A DNA stretch of 64,000 nt. Source: an uncultured Clostridia bacterium (GTDB taxonomy: Bacteria > Bacillota > Clostridia > TANB77 > CAG-508). Below are positions 9,265 to 17,779 of this stretch, one piece after another (position 1 is the stretch's first letter; each line of letters opens with the position of its first letter). The position numbers were made by a program, and so were the translations under genes. Under the pieces are notes generated by a model. The model was not told the origin of the DNA, searched no databases, and saw nothing but the letters and a program-made list of their open reading frames with translations. Location of the stretch: the NCBI GenBank assembly GCA_944389475.1, contig CALXMM010000004.1:27131-91130 (forward strand). Direction: 5' to 3'.

Positions 9265-10896
9265 CTAGTATTTAAAATCTCCATTACCTAAAAATTCTCT
9301 TAATAATGAATTAGTAGGTATTAATTCTTTTGGTATCTCTTCAAAATATTGTAATATTTCACATAATCTCTTTGCTTCTGCATATTCTGGCTCTGAACTA
9401 TCTATTTCTTGTAATAATGGTAAAGCCATTGGTTTTAATGCTGATATTTCATATACTAATGATGTATTAAACATAATATCTGCTTCTTCTTGAAATGGGA
9501 ATATATTCTTTTCTTCCCCTCTATTTACAGATGGCCACATTTTTAATGTATGAAGTGCAGAATAGCCTCTAAATTGATAATCTCTTACTATTCTTCTTAT
9601 TAGTCTTGAATCTGTCGTAGAAATCCTATTAAAATAATCAATATTTAAAACAGTTAAAGCACTTATATATATCTTAAATTTATTTTCTTTTGGTATATTT
9701 GATGTTAATTTGTCATTTAAACAATGAATTCCCTCTATTACTAGGACATCATTTTTATTTAATTTTAATTTATCTCCTCTATATTCTTTATGTCCTGTAT
9801 GAAAATTAAATGTAGGTGTTTCTACTTCTTCTCCATTTATAAGTTTTAAAATTTGTTCATTAAATAATTTTCTATCTATTGCATTTATATCTTCAAAATC
9901 AAATTCACCATTAGCATCTCTTGGAGTGTCTTCTCTTTCTACAAAATAATTGTCCACAGAAATAGTAACTGGTCTTAAACCATTTAATTCCAATTGCAAA
10001 CCTAATCTTTGTGCAAAAGTTGTTTTTCCAGATGATGATGGTCCAGCAATTAAAATTACCTTTGCTTTTTTATTTTTAGCTATTTTGTCTGCGATTTGAG
10101 AAATTTTCTTTTCATGTAATGCTTCATCTAACAATACAATATGTTTCGCTTCACCATTTTGTACTTTTTTATTTAATTTATACAATGTATTTATATCTAG
10201 TAATCTATGTATATTCTCGTAATCTTGTAATGCTGCTAGTAGCTTAGGACTATCTACAAATGGTTGTAATTTTGTTATATCTTTTCTGTTTGGATATCTT
10301 ATTATAAAACCATGTTTATATTTCTCTAATTTAAAAATTCTCATATAACCAGTTGATATTGGCATAACACCATAGAAATAATTATAATAATCCTCACAAT
10401 AATATAATGTAACATGGTCTCTTTCTTCTATATCTTTTTGTAATATTCCTCTTAAAGTTTTATGCTTTTCATAGAATGCATTACCTTCTTCTTTTGACAT
10501 TTTTACTTTAACAATTGGAATATCTGCATCAACTATTTCTTGCATTCTTTTGCTAACTTTTTTTATCATTTCTTCTGTAACTTTCATGTTGTCAATCTCG
10601 AAAAACATAGAATTTGATAATTGATAATCAACTGTTAACAAAGCATCAGGATATACATCATAAAATGCTTTTGCCATTATATAACTTAATCCTCTTATAT
10701 AAATTCTAAGACCATCTTTATCAGATATATCTATAAATTTTATAACTGAATCTTCTGTTAAAATATGGTTTAATGCCTGTATTTGGTTATTACAAATGCA
10801 AGCAATAACATGTTCATTACATTCATCTTTGAATACATCAATCACCTTTTTTGGCTCTTGCATTTCTACTGTTTTATCTTTATATGTTATTTTCAT
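9265..10896 (-). CDS. Uridine kinase-like P-loop protein with N-terminal TGS/ThrRS-like domains
   Basis: A 543-residue fusion seen in Clostridia and related groups. Residues 1-60 resemble a TGS domain and about 60-220 the second additional domain of threonyl-tRNA synthetase. The C-terminal half is a uridine kinase / phosphoribulokinase P-loop domain with Walker A GPSSSGKT at 285-292 and the nucleoside-binding VDNYF motif. It probably phosphorylates uridine or cytidine for salvage; how the TGS-like front contributes is not known. A GAAGGGAAG ribosome binding site precedes ATG 10896. It is followed closely by the RNHCP gene. Confidence 0.87.
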   Translation of the reverse strand: MKITYKDKTVEMQEPKKVIDVFKDECNEHVIACICNNQIQALNHILTEDSVIKFIDISDKDGLRIYIRGLSYIMAKAFYDVYPDALLTVDYQLSNSMFFEIDNMKVTEEMIKKVSKRMQEIVDADIPIVKVKMSKEEGNAFYEKHKTLRGILQKDIEERDHVTLYYCEDYYNYFYGVMPISTGYMRIFKLEKYKHGFIIRYPNRKDITKLQPFVDSPKLLAALQDYENIHRLLDINTLYKLNKKVQNGEAKHIVLLDEALHEKKISQIADKIAKNKKAKVILIAGPSSSGKTTFAQRLGLQLELNGLRPVTISVDNYFVEREDTPRDANGEFDFEDINAIDRKLFNEQILKLINGEEVETPTFNFHTGHKEYRGDKLKLNKNDVLVIEGIHCLNDKLTSNIPKENKFKIYISALTVLNIDYFNRISTTDSRLIRRIVRDYQFRGYSALHTLKMWPSVNRGEEKNIFPFQEEADIMFNTSLVYEISALKPMALPLLQEIDSSEPEYAEAKRLCEILQYFEEIPKELIPTNSLLREFLGNGDFKY

Positions 10897-10980
10897 ATGA
10901 CTCTTCCCTTCATTTTGGTAGAGTTCTTATTTTAGATACTCACCATTTTTTCCTCACAATATTTTATATTATATTATGAT

Positions 10981-11880
10981 TTAAGTCAATGTATTCTTAA
11001 AGTTTGGTACATATTCTTCTTCATGTTCTCCTAAATCCTGCATATAGCCATTTTCTATTCCCAATTCATAGATATAATTTTCTATTTCTTCATATTCAAA
11101 TTTATTTATTTTCCTATCCAATCCTTTTATATTTTTTGCTTTATACGTTGGAAAATACTGTGCCATTATACTAACATATACTTCTTTCCCTATATTGTCT
11201 ACAATCCATTTTAAAACATTTTTACTATTTTCTATTTCGTTTGGAAGGATTAAATGCCTTATTATTAAACCTTTTTGTATTATTCCATTTTTATCTAATT
11301 TTGGTGCTCCTACTTGTTTATACATTTCCTGTATAGCTTTTGATGTAACTTCAAAATAATTATTTACATTAGAATATTTTTTTCCTAATTCATCATTAAA
11401 ATATTTAAAATCGGGTAAATAAACATCTATATATCCTTTTAATAATTTAATTGTTTCAATATTCTCATATCCATTTGAATTATATATTATTGGAATTCTT
11501 AATCCTTGACTTTTTGCAATTTTAATTGCTTCTATTATATGATATACATACATAACAGGTGTTACTAGGTTTATATTATGTGCTCCTTTTTCCTGTTGTT
11601 CCAACATACTTTTCGCTAAAAAATCTATACTTACTTCTTGACCCATTCCTTCTTGACTTATTTGATAATTTTGACAAAATACGCAATTAAAATTGCAATT
11701 TGAGAAAAATATTGTTCCTGAACCTTTTGTGCCACTAATACATGGTTCTTCAAAATGATGTAATGAGACTAATGCTATTTTTAATTTATTATTTGCTTTA
11801 CATTTTCCTAATTTTCCTTCTAATCTATTTGCTTTACATTTAAAAGGACATAATTGACATTCTTTTAATTGTTCTAACAT
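10981..11880 (-). CDS. Radical SAM protein (PflA-like, AmmeMemoRadiSam-related)
   Basis: A 299-residue radical SAM enzyme. A front Cys cluster CQLCPFKC (residues 8-15) and a second CKAN segment precede the radical SAM motif CNFNCVFC (CX3CX2C), which binds the 4Fe-4S cluster and S-adenosylmethionine. The pattern matches stand-alone pyruvate formate-lyase activase-like proteins of unknown substrate. The frame is open upstream to 12003, but that extension runs through the tRNA-Tyr gene. ATG 11880 with AAAGGA upstream is the real start. It may be read from the tRNA promoter at 12.4 kb. Confidence 0.83.
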   Translation of the reverse strand: MLEQLKECQLCPFKCKANRLEGKLGKCKANNKLKIALVSLHHFEEPCISGTKGSGTIFFSNCNFNCVFCQNYQISQEGMGQEVSIDFLAKSMLEQQEKGAHNINLVTPVMYVYHIIEAIKIAKSQGLRIPIIYNSNGYENIETIKLLKGYIDVYLPDFKYFNDELGKKYSNVNNYFEVTSKAIQEMYKQVGAPKLDKNGIIQKGLIIRHLILPNEIENSKNVLKWIVDNIGKEVYVSIMAQYFPTYKAKNIKGLDRKINKFEYEEIENYIYELGIENGYMQDLGEHEEEYVPNFKNTLT

Positions 11881-11967
11881 TTTATTTTCCTTTCTTAAAA
11901 ATATGTTTTCGAACTTTTGTTTGCTGTTTTGTTGAAAATAAAATACAAGACTTAGCTTGTATTTTAT

Positions 11968-12274
11968 TGGTGGGCAGGGATGGATTCGAACCATCGTACT
12001 CAAATGAGAACAGATTTCTTACTACTATAGTTTTCACTACCATATATATGTTTGTAGTCTGGACTTTCTCTTTATCTTGTTTAAGATACCAGGTATAAAG
12101 TCTCTACACTCGAAAAATACTTTTCTAGCTCGGGATTGTCATCAGCCTAACTGTTAAGAGTTCCCCGAATTAGCCTGGTGTTCATCATATAATCACTTAT
12201 ATGAGCTGCAATTTTAGGTTTTTGATTAACCAAAGACCACAGTCTGCCGCCTTTAGCCACTCGGCCACCTACCC
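11968..12274 (-). tRNA. tRNA-Tyr (GUA), interrupted by a group I intron
   Basis: Exon 1 is 12239-12274 (36 nt) and exon 2 is 11968-12017 (50 nt). Joined they give an 86-nt class II tRNA: acceptor stem GGGTAGG/CCTGCCC, D-arm GCC/GGC, anticodon stem GCAGA/TCTGT, loop CTGTAAA with anticodon GTA, a long variable arm (CTC/GAG), T-arm GATGG/CCATC and encoded CCA. The long variable arm plus GUA identify tyrosine. The intron lies between U35 and A36. The gene is downstream of a CAU tRNA and shares its promoter. Confidence 0.9.
12018..12238 (-). ncRNA. Group I self-splicing intron (IC3-like) in the anticodon loop of tRNA-Tyr
   Basis: A 221-nt insert with the hallmarks of a group I intron. The 5' exon ends in U and the intron ends in G. 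A candidate guide GCAG (12206-12209) pairs with exon CUGU, giving the required U-G at the splice site. P2 is CATATAAGTGATTATATG (12186-12203). P3 is ACCAGG (12174-12179) with CCTGGT (12088-12093). The P/Q core AATTCGGGGAAC lies at 12160-12171 and pairs near CCCGAG. The R element GTGTAGAGACT is at 12099-12109, P8 ATCTTAAACAAGAT at 12074-12087, and the P7 3' strand AAAGTCC at about 12061-12067. The core closely resembles the Azoarcus tRNA-Ile intron as I remember it. No ORF is inside. Confidence 0.88.
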
Positions 12275-12288
12275 AAATATATAAAAAA

Positions 12289-12365
12289 TGGTGCTCCTTC
12301 AAGGATTTGAACCTTGGACCCACCGGTTATGAGCCGGTTGCTCTGACCAACTGAGCTAAAGGAGC
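12289..12365 (-). tRNA. tRNA with CAU anticodon (Met elongator or Ile2)
   Basis: A 77-nt cloverleaf: acceptor GCTCCTT/AAGGAGC, D-stem GCTC/GAGC, anticodon stem ACCGG/CCGGT with loop CTCATAA, T-stem CAAGG/CCTTG, and encoded CCA. The anticodon CAU fits elongator methionine, or isoleucine-2 if C34 becomes lysidine; sequence alone does not separate them here. It is the first gene of the two-tRNA transcript. Confidence 0.9.
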
Positions 12366-12380
12366 CTGTCAACGAAATTT

Positions 12381-12409
12381 AGTATACTATTTTTAATATA
12401 ATATGTCAA
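12381..12409 (-). promoter_or_regulatory. Strong vegetative promoter of the tRNA pair
   Basis: TTGACA (12404-12409) and TATACT (12381-12386) are 17 bases apart. Transcription should start about 9-10 bases before the first tRNA. This is the best promoter match in the left half of the window and fits stable-RNA expression. Confidence 0.88.
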
Positions 12410-12461
12410 TACCTTTTGTTAATTTTTTTAAAATTTATTAATTAAATCCCCATAAATTATA

Positions 12462-12502
12462 AAAAATACTATATTACCAACAATCAGTAATATAGTATTT
12501 TT
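12462..12502 (-). terminator. Terminator after the coiled-coil protein gene
   Basis: A 16-bp perfect stem (12462-12477 with 12487-12502, AAAAATACTATATTAC) with a nine-base loop. The stem is A/T-ended, so it can terminate in both directions. It ends the 12528-13511 gene. Confidence 0.75.
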
Positions 12503-12527
12503 ATATAATCATAATTGTTAGAACAAT

Positions 12528-13511
12528 TTAATTTTCTGTTTTTCCATCTGGAAGTGCTGGAACCTCAAGAACTACTCTTATGCTCATTATATATTTTATA
12601 GCTCTTACAAATTTGCTATTTTTAAATCTTTGCCATAAGCTTGGTTTTGCTTCGAATGTTTCTGCAACATATTGTTCTTGTTCTGCTTGTTGTGGTTCTT
12701 GTGTTGTTTGAAGTCTCTCTATCTTTGGAACTTTTTCTACTTTTTGTTTTGATTTTTGTGCTACTTGTTCTACATTTGCATCTTGAACTGATTCTTGAGC
12801 AATTGCTGCAACTTTTGCTTTTTTAACTTTCTTTACTTTTTGAACTGGTTCCTCAACTTGAGCTTCTTCTTGTTCTACATTTTCTTCTACTGGTGCTGGT
12901 ATTTCTTTTAATGCATCTGCTATTTCAAGTCCAATATAGCTTAATGCTTTTGATCTATCCTCTATTCTTTCCATATCTATTTCGATATGTAAGTTTGATT
13001 CCAAATTAGAAATTCTTGCTTTTACTAGTTTTAAAGCATCTTTATAATGATCTGTTGTTTTGCTTCTACATCTTCCAATAATTAATAATGTATTTATTAT
13101 ATCTTCATCAAAATCATTTTGAGCTTCTTTTACTTCTTCTTTCCAATTTTTTTCCTTATTGTCAACCTTTTGAAGTAAGTCTTTTAATTTTCCACCTAAA
13201 CTTATATTTAATTCTCTTTGTCTTATTAAATTTTCAATTTGTTTAGTGTTCTCTTCAAATTGGTTAGTAGCAAATTCAACTAGATTAAAAGCAGCATTAT
13301 AAACACTTGCAGGGAAATTTTGTTTCTTTGGATACTCTACCAAATATGTTTTTATAGCTTCTACTAAATCCTTAAAATAAGTATCATCATCAAGTTGGAT
13401 GATTTGCTTCTTACTCTTAGGATTAATCATTTTATGTACTTTTTCTATATTTGATAATATCTTCTCCTCAGTTATTACCATTCTAACATTTACTATGCCA
13501 GATCTAGACAT
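12528..13511 (-). CDS. Unknown coiled-coil protein with Gln/Glu/Val-rich tail
   Basis: A 327-residue protein I do not recognise. Residues 1-210 are alpha-helical and charged, with likely coiled-coil stretches (for example around 85-135, NQFEENTKQIENLIRQRE). Residues about 210-285 are low complexity: Glu/Val/Gln/Ala repeats with Lys-rich KVKKVKKAK. A short C-terminal basic/hydrophobic segment (LWQRFKNSKFVRAIKYIM) could touch membrane or nucleic acid. There is no signal peptide. AAAGGAGGG precedes the ATG. It is monocistronic, with its own promoter and terminator. The function is unknown. Confidence 0.7.
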   Translation of the reverse strand: MSRSGIVNVRMVITEEKILSNIEKVHKMINPKSKKQIIQLDDDTYFKDLVEAIKTYLVEYPKKQNFPASVYNAAFNLVEFATNQFEENTKQIENLIRQRELNISLGGKLKDLLQKVDNKEKNWKEEVKEAQNDFDEDIINTLLIIGRCRSKTTDHYKDALKLVKARISNLESNLHIEIDMERIEDRSKALSYIGLEIADALKEIPAPVEENVEQEEAQVEEPVQKVKKVKKAKVAAIAQESVQDANVEQVAQKSKQKVEKVPKIERLQTTQEPQQAEQEQYVAETFEAKPSLWQRFKNSKFVRAIKYIMSIRVVLEVPALPDGKTEN

Positions 13512-13557
13512 GTAAATTCCCTCCTTTATCCTACGTAAATTCCTAAAAACTAAATTT

Positions 13558-13586
13558 ATTATACATCTTTCTTCATAAATCTACAA
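13558..13586 (-). promoter_or_regulatory. Promoter of the coiled-coil protein gene
   Basis: TTGTAG (13581-13586) and TATAAT (13558-13563) are separated by 17 bases, about 47 bases upstream of the start codon. Confidence 0.6.
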
Positions 13587-13646
13587 TAATTTTATCTTTA
13601 ATTATTTATTTCATTTTTGCAATATTTTTGTAATACTTTTGTAATA

Positions 13647-14213
13647 TTACTTCTTTAATCCAGATATTACAATTTTTTCTACTTCCTTATACATAGATTG
13701 AATATCTATATCTTTTTCTGTTTTTAATTTATATATTAAACAAGAGCTCGTAAGACTAAATATTTCGGAAGCAATTACTTCAGGATTTCTATCAATAATT
13801 TCACCTTTTTCTATTCCTTCTCTAACTATTTTTTCAACAATATTTAAATATTCATATACATATTGTCTACTTCTTTTATTTCTTTCTTCCTTGCCCCAAA
13901 TTTGACTAAGAACTATTGTTATTAAGCTTTCATACCTCACAATTACTTTTATTTGTATTAAAATTATAGCTCTTATTTTATCTATATAATTAGACACTCT
14001 ATCAGTTTTTATTTGAATACTATTTTTTAAAAGTTTCATTCCTTCTTCTACTAAGAAATTATATATTTCTTCTTTACTAGAAAAATGATAATACAAAGTT
14101 CCCTTCGCAACACCAACTGTTGCAGTTATTTCTTCTATGCTAGTAGCTTCATATCCTTTATCAGCAAATAACTGCATAGCTGTCTCAAATATCTTTCTTT
14201 TAGTCTTATTCAT
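13647..14213 (-). CDS. TetR-family transcriptional regulator
   Basis: A 188-residue repressor-type protein. The N-terminal helix-turn-helix reads ATSIEEITATVGVAKGTLYYHFSSK, typical of TetR. The C-terminal ligand-binding helices are not assignable to a known effector. Two in-frame ATGs exist: AGGAG is only two bases from ATG 14219 and eight bases from ATG 14213, so I use the latter. It overlaps the end of a 38-residue ORF, suggesting coupled translation. No obvious transporter target is adjacent; mtaB upstream is divergent in function. Confidence 0.85.
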   Translation of the reverse strand: MNKTKRKIFETAMQLFADKGYEATSIEEITATVGVAKGTLYYHFSSKEEIYNFLVEEGMKLLKNSIQIKTDRVSNYIDKIRAIILIQIKVIVRYESLITIVLSQIWGKEERNKRSRQYVYEYLNIVEKIVREGIEKGEIIDRNPEVIASEIFSLTSSCLIYKLKTEKDIDIQSMYKEVEKIVISGLKK

Positions 14214-14322
14214 TAACATATCTCCTATTTCTTCTAAATTTAAAAATAAAGAAATTTCTAATTTTAGTCCATCTGCTTACTTTAACAACTAAATAAAATT
14301 TGTTTGGATTATTTTCTTCCAT
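14206..14322 (-). CDS. 38-residue basic small ORF coupled to tetR
   Basis: ATG 14322 has a strong AAAGGAG site seven bases upstream. The frame runs 38 codons and its stop overlaps the tetR start (ATGAATAA). The product begins MEENNPNKFYLVVKV and ends in an Arg/Phe-rich stretch (FKFRRNRRY). It could be a small regulator, a leader peptide that couples ribosomes to tetR, or a cryptic basic peptide. I know of no family. Confidence 0.55.
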   Translation of the reverse strand: MEENNPNKFYLVVKVSRWTKIRNFFIFKFRRNRRYVNE

Positions 14323-14418
14323 TGCTTTCTCCTTTGTATAACTATCTTCATTTATATTTATTAATTAAAATACATAATTACTCTTTTAGTTTACTATAAC
14401 TCTTTATTTTTATCAATA

Positions 14419-15717
14419 TTATTTTACTAATTTTCCTATTAAATCTATTCCTTCTGTATCAATAATTTTGGTATTTACGATTTTATTTTGTAAATCTTCA
14501 CCCGTATCTTTTATTTTAACCATAATATAATTTGTTGTGTGCCCCTTAAAATAGCCATCTTCCAATTCTTCAACTAAAACCTTTAAAATTTTATTAAAAT
14601 ACTTTTTATTCTGTTCTTTTTCGTTTTTATCAGATAATTCTATTAATTTTCTACTTCTTTCTTCTTTTATCTTTCCATCTATTTGATTAGGCATTTTCTC
14701 TGCTTTAGTTCCATGTCTTTGAGAATATTTAAACACATGCATTTTATAAAAATTTATATCCTGTAAAAATTTATATGTTATATTAAATTCCTCATCAGTT
14801 TCACCAGGGAATCCTACAATTACATCCGTAGTTAGAGCAACATTTGGATATGTTTTTCTTAATAAATCTGTTGCTTTTTTAAAATCAGAAGTGGTGTAAT
14901 GCCTATTCATCCTTCTTAAGGTTGCATCACATCCACTTTGTAGTGACAAATGAAAATGATCACATATCTTGTTCAGCTTACTTAGTCTTTCTACAAATTC
15001 TTCAGTTATTAATGTAGGTTCTAGAGAACTTAAACGTATTCTCTCTATGCCATCTATTTTATTAATTTCTTCTAATAAATCTATAAGTCCAACATTTTCA
15101 TTTAAATCTTTTCCATATGAAGCAACATGAATTCCAGTTATAACAATTTCTTTAATTCCATTTTTAGCTAAATCTTCTACTTCTTTTTTTACATTTTCTA
15201 TTTTTCTACTACGGATACGACCTCTTGCATACGGAATAATACAATATGTACAAAATTGATTACACCCATCTTGTACTTTTATTGCTACTCTATTTTTATC
15301 CGTATAATTTACACTGCCAAAATCAACAAATTCTTTTTGATGCATTACATCCGATATATGTTCTTGTGGTTCTTTATTTTGTAATGCCTCTTCTACATAT
15401 CTCACAATTTCAGTTTTTTCGCTAATTCCAAGAATTAAGTCTATATCCTTTATTTCTTCTAATTTGTCTTTTGCTACTTGTGCATAACACCCAACTGCTA
15501 CAACTAGTGCATCAGGATTTAATTGCTTTGTTCTTCTAATCATTTGTCTTGATTTTTTATCCGAAATACTCGTTACTGTACAAGTATTTATTACATAAAT
15601 ATCAGCTTTTTCAGAAAAATCTACAATTTCAAAACCTTTCTCCAAAAAAGCTTGTATCATTCCATTTGTTTCATATTGATTTACTTTGCAACCTAGTGTA
15701 TAAAATGCTACTTTCAT
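14419..15717 (-). CDS. mtaB: tRNA t6A37 methylthiotransferase MtaB
   Basis: A 432-residue radical SAM methylthiotransferase that converts t6A37 to ms2t6A37 in ANN-decoding tRNAs. The UPF0004 domain (1-130) carries cysteines in TLGCKVN, INTCTV and VGCYAQ for the auxiliary cluster. The radical SAM motif is CNQFCTYC near 152-159, and a TRAM domain ends the protein. The start KVAFYTLGCKVNQYE and the length fit MtaB rather than MiaB or RimO. AAAGGGAG precedes the ATG. Confidence 0.93.
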   Translation of the reverse strand: MKVAFYTLGCKVNQYETNGMIQAFLEKGFEIVDFSEKADIYVINTCTVTSISDKKSRQMIRRTKQLNPDALVVAVGCYAQVAKDKLEEIKDIDLILGISEKTEIVRYVEEALQNKEPQEHISDVMHQKEFVDFGSVNYTDKNRVAIKVQDGCNQFCTYCIIPYARGRIRSRKIENVKKEVEDLAKNGIKEIVITGIHVASYGKDLNENVGLIDLLEEINKIDGIERIRLSSLEPTLITEEFVERLSKLNKICDHFHLSLQSGCDATLRRMNRHYTTSDFKKATDLLRKTYPNVALTTDVIVGFPGETDEEFNITYKFLQDINFYKMHVFKYSQRHGTKAEKMPNQIDGKIKEERSRKLIELSDKNEKEQNKKYFNKILKVLVEELEDGYFKGHTTNYIMVKIKDTGEDLQNKIVNTKIIDTEGIDLIGKLVK

Positions 15718-15773
15718 TGTTCTCCCTTTCCTTTTTGAGGTTAATTATATCAAGAAAAATTGTTTTTTTCAAG

Positions 15774-15812
15774 AAAAAAGCTGAAACCAATATATTTTGA
15801 TTTCAACTTTTT
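15774..15812 (-). terminator. Terminator downstream of the cadCA-type operon
   Basis: A 12-bp stem (AAAAAGTTGAAA with TTTCAGCTTTTT on the minus strand) runs into a T-rich end. It lies between the metal ATPase gene and mtaB. Confidence 0.65.
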
Positions 15813-15896
15813 ATATTTTAATAAATTTTTTCAATTTATTACGTATACTTGATAATCTTTAAAAGGCATCTTTCAATGTTCATTATGTCTACCTTT

Positions 15897-15925
15897 TGAA
15901 CTTTAAGGTCCGTCCCCAAAGTTCA
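15897..15925. repeat. Copy 1 of a 29-bp dispersed palindromic repeat
   Basis: TGAACTTT and AAAGTTCA arms enclose GGTCCGTCCCC. It abuts the stop of the metal ATPase gene. The reverse complement occurs at 37725-37753 with a single mismatch. The arms can form a hairpin in RNA. Confidence 0.75.
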
Positions 15926-17779
15926 TTATCTAAATATTCTTAGGGTATTTAGTACTGTTAGTAATGTGACACCTGTATCTGCTAAAACTGCAAGCCATAT
16001 TGGAGCTGTACCAAATAATCCAACTAGTAGAACTATCAATTTTGCTAATAATGAGAAAGCTATGTTAAATTTTACTATTCTCATTGTTTTCTTAGCTACT
16101 TTTATTATGCTTGGTAACATTGCAATATCATTAGAAACCAATATTCCATCTGCTGTATTATTTGCAATTTCTGAACCTGTTCCCATACTCATTCCAAAGT
16201 CTGCTGTAGCTATTACTGGGCTATCATTAATTCCATCACCCAAGAATGTTACTTTATTATGTTCAGCTTGTAATTCTTTTACTTTGTTTAATTTTTCTTG
16301 TGGTAATAATTCTGCATATACTCTTGACACATTTAGTTTATCTGCAATATTTTGTGCAGCTTTCTTATTGTCACCAGTTAGTATTGCAACATCCTTTACT
16401 CCTTCTTCTTTTAAATCGTTTAAAATATTTTCTACATTCTCTCTTAGTTCTTCTTTTAATGTTATATAACCTACTATCTTTCTATCAACAGCAAGTGTTA
16501 TTGTATTATCTACATATCCTGTTAAATCTACATTATATTTTTCCAATAATTTTTTATTTCCAAATAATACTTCTTTTCCATTAATTTTTCCATATAATCC
16601 ATGTCCTGAATCTTCTTTGTAATCTTTTACTTCTAATTTATTTACATTTTTATCATAGCTTAAAACAGCTGTTGAAATTGGATGGTTAGATAAACTCTCT
16701 ATACTATAAATATATTCTAACATTTCTTTTTCTGATATTCCATTTGCTACTAATTTATCTATTACCATTTTACCCGTTGTTAAAGTACCTGTTTTATCAA
16801 ATGCAATTATATCTGTTTTGGCTAAGTTTTCTATATATTTTGTACCTTTAATAATCATACCTTTCTTAGAGATTGCTCCTATACAAGAGAAGAATGATAA
16901 AGGTATAGAAATTACTAAACTACATGGACATGATGCAACCAAGAAGAATAATGCTATGTCTACCCATCTATCCATATTTGCACCTAAAATTAATGGTACT
17001 ATTACTAAAAGAAGTGCTATTACTATAACAATTGGTGTGTATATCTTAGAGAATTTTGTAATAAATTTCTCTGTTTTGCCCTTATTATTTGTAGCTTCAT
17101 AAACCAAATCTATTATTTGTGAAGCCATTGAATCTTTATATTCTTTTTCTGCTCTAATATAAATTGCACTATTTAAATTTATACTTCCAGAAATTACTTC
17201 ATTATTTGTTTCTACTTTTACAGGTTTGCTTTCACCTGTTATTGGTGATCTGTCTAATTGAGATGTTCCAGATGTTACAACACCATCTACGGGAATTTTT
17301 TCACCAGGTTTTACAAGTAAGATATCTCCAACTTTAACATCTTCAACTTTTATAACCTTTACATCATCACCATTAACTAAATTTGCATTATTAGCTTTAA
17401 TTTTAGTTATATCTTCTATGTTTTTATTAGATCTTGCTTCTGCAAAATCTTCTAAGAATTCACCTAACTTGAATAGTAAAACTACTAAACAACTCTCAGG
17501 AAAATCACCCTTTACAAAAGCTCCAATTATAGCAATTGTCATTAATGTACTTTCTTCAAAATTTAATTTGAAGAGATTTTTTATTCCTTCTATTAACAAG
17601 TCATAACCCGCAAGTAAGACTGCAACTAAATATATCCAAACTCTAAACTGCTCTAATGCTGGAATAAAGCCTATTCCAAATAGAACTAATGAAAGTATGA
17701 ATAAAATTATTTTACTTTTATTATTTTCTTTTTCCTCACATTCCTCATGATTGTGAGTACTGCAACTACATCCTGCCAT
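15926..17779 (-). CDS. cadA: Zn/Cd/Pb-exporting P1B-type ATPase (CadA/ZntA-like)
   Basis: A 617-residue heavy-metal efflux pump. The N-terminus is short and Cys/His-rich (CSCSTHNHEECEE) and lacks a full HMA domain. Motifs in order: actuator ITGES, metal-site CPC in ASCPCSLVIS, phosphorylation DKTGT, the HP motif of P1B pumps as NHPIS, and hinge GDGINDSP. CPC followed by Ser-Leu and the CadC partner favour Zn/Cd/Pb over copper. Its start lies 14 bases inside the cadC-like gene, so the pair is an operon. A 29-bp dispersed repeat follows immediately after the stop. Confidence 0.92.
   Translation of the reverse strand: MAGCSCSTHNHEECEEKENNKSKIILFILSLVLFGIGFIPALEQFRVWIYLVAVLLAGYDLLIEGIKNLFKLNFEESTLMTIAIIGAFVKGDFPESCLVVLLFKLGEFLEDFAEARSNKNIEDITKIKANNANLVNGDDVKVIKVEDVKVGDILLVKPGEKIPVDGVVTSGTSQLDRSPITGESKPVKVETNNEVISGSINLNSAIYIRAEKEYKDSMASQIIDLVYEATNNKGKTEKFITKFSKIYTPIVIVIALLLVIVPLILGANMDRWVDIALFFLVASCPCSLVISIPLSFFSCIGAISKKGMIIKGTKYIENLAKTDIIAFDKTGTLTTGKMVIDKLVANGISEKEMLEYIYSIESLSNHPISTAVLSYDKNVNKLEVKDYKEDSGHGLYGKINGKEVLFGNKKLLEKYNVDLTGYVDNTITLAVDRKIVGYITLKEELRENVENILNDLKEEGVKDVAILTGDNKKAAQNIADKLNVSRVYAELLPQEKLNKVKELQAEHNKVTFLGDGINDSPVIATADFGMSMGTGSEIANNTADGILVSNDIAMLPSIIKVAKKTMRIVKFNIAFSLLAKLIVLLVGLFGTAPIWLAVLADTGVTLLTVLNTLRIFR

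Noticed and set aside
9255..9284. Longer RNHCP start inside the uridine kinase-like gene
   Set aside because: No ribosome binding site; AGGAG lies before ATG 9254.
11881..12003. N-terminal extension of the radical SAM ORF upstream of ATG 11880
   Set aside because: It runs into the 3' exon of the tRNA-Tyr gene and the Shine-Dalgarno supports ATG 11880.
15966..16584. Two plus-strand frames opposite the metal ATPase gene
   Set aside because: Mirror frames of a well-supported ATPase; they show no domains and are low-complexity Leu/Ser/Phe-rich.
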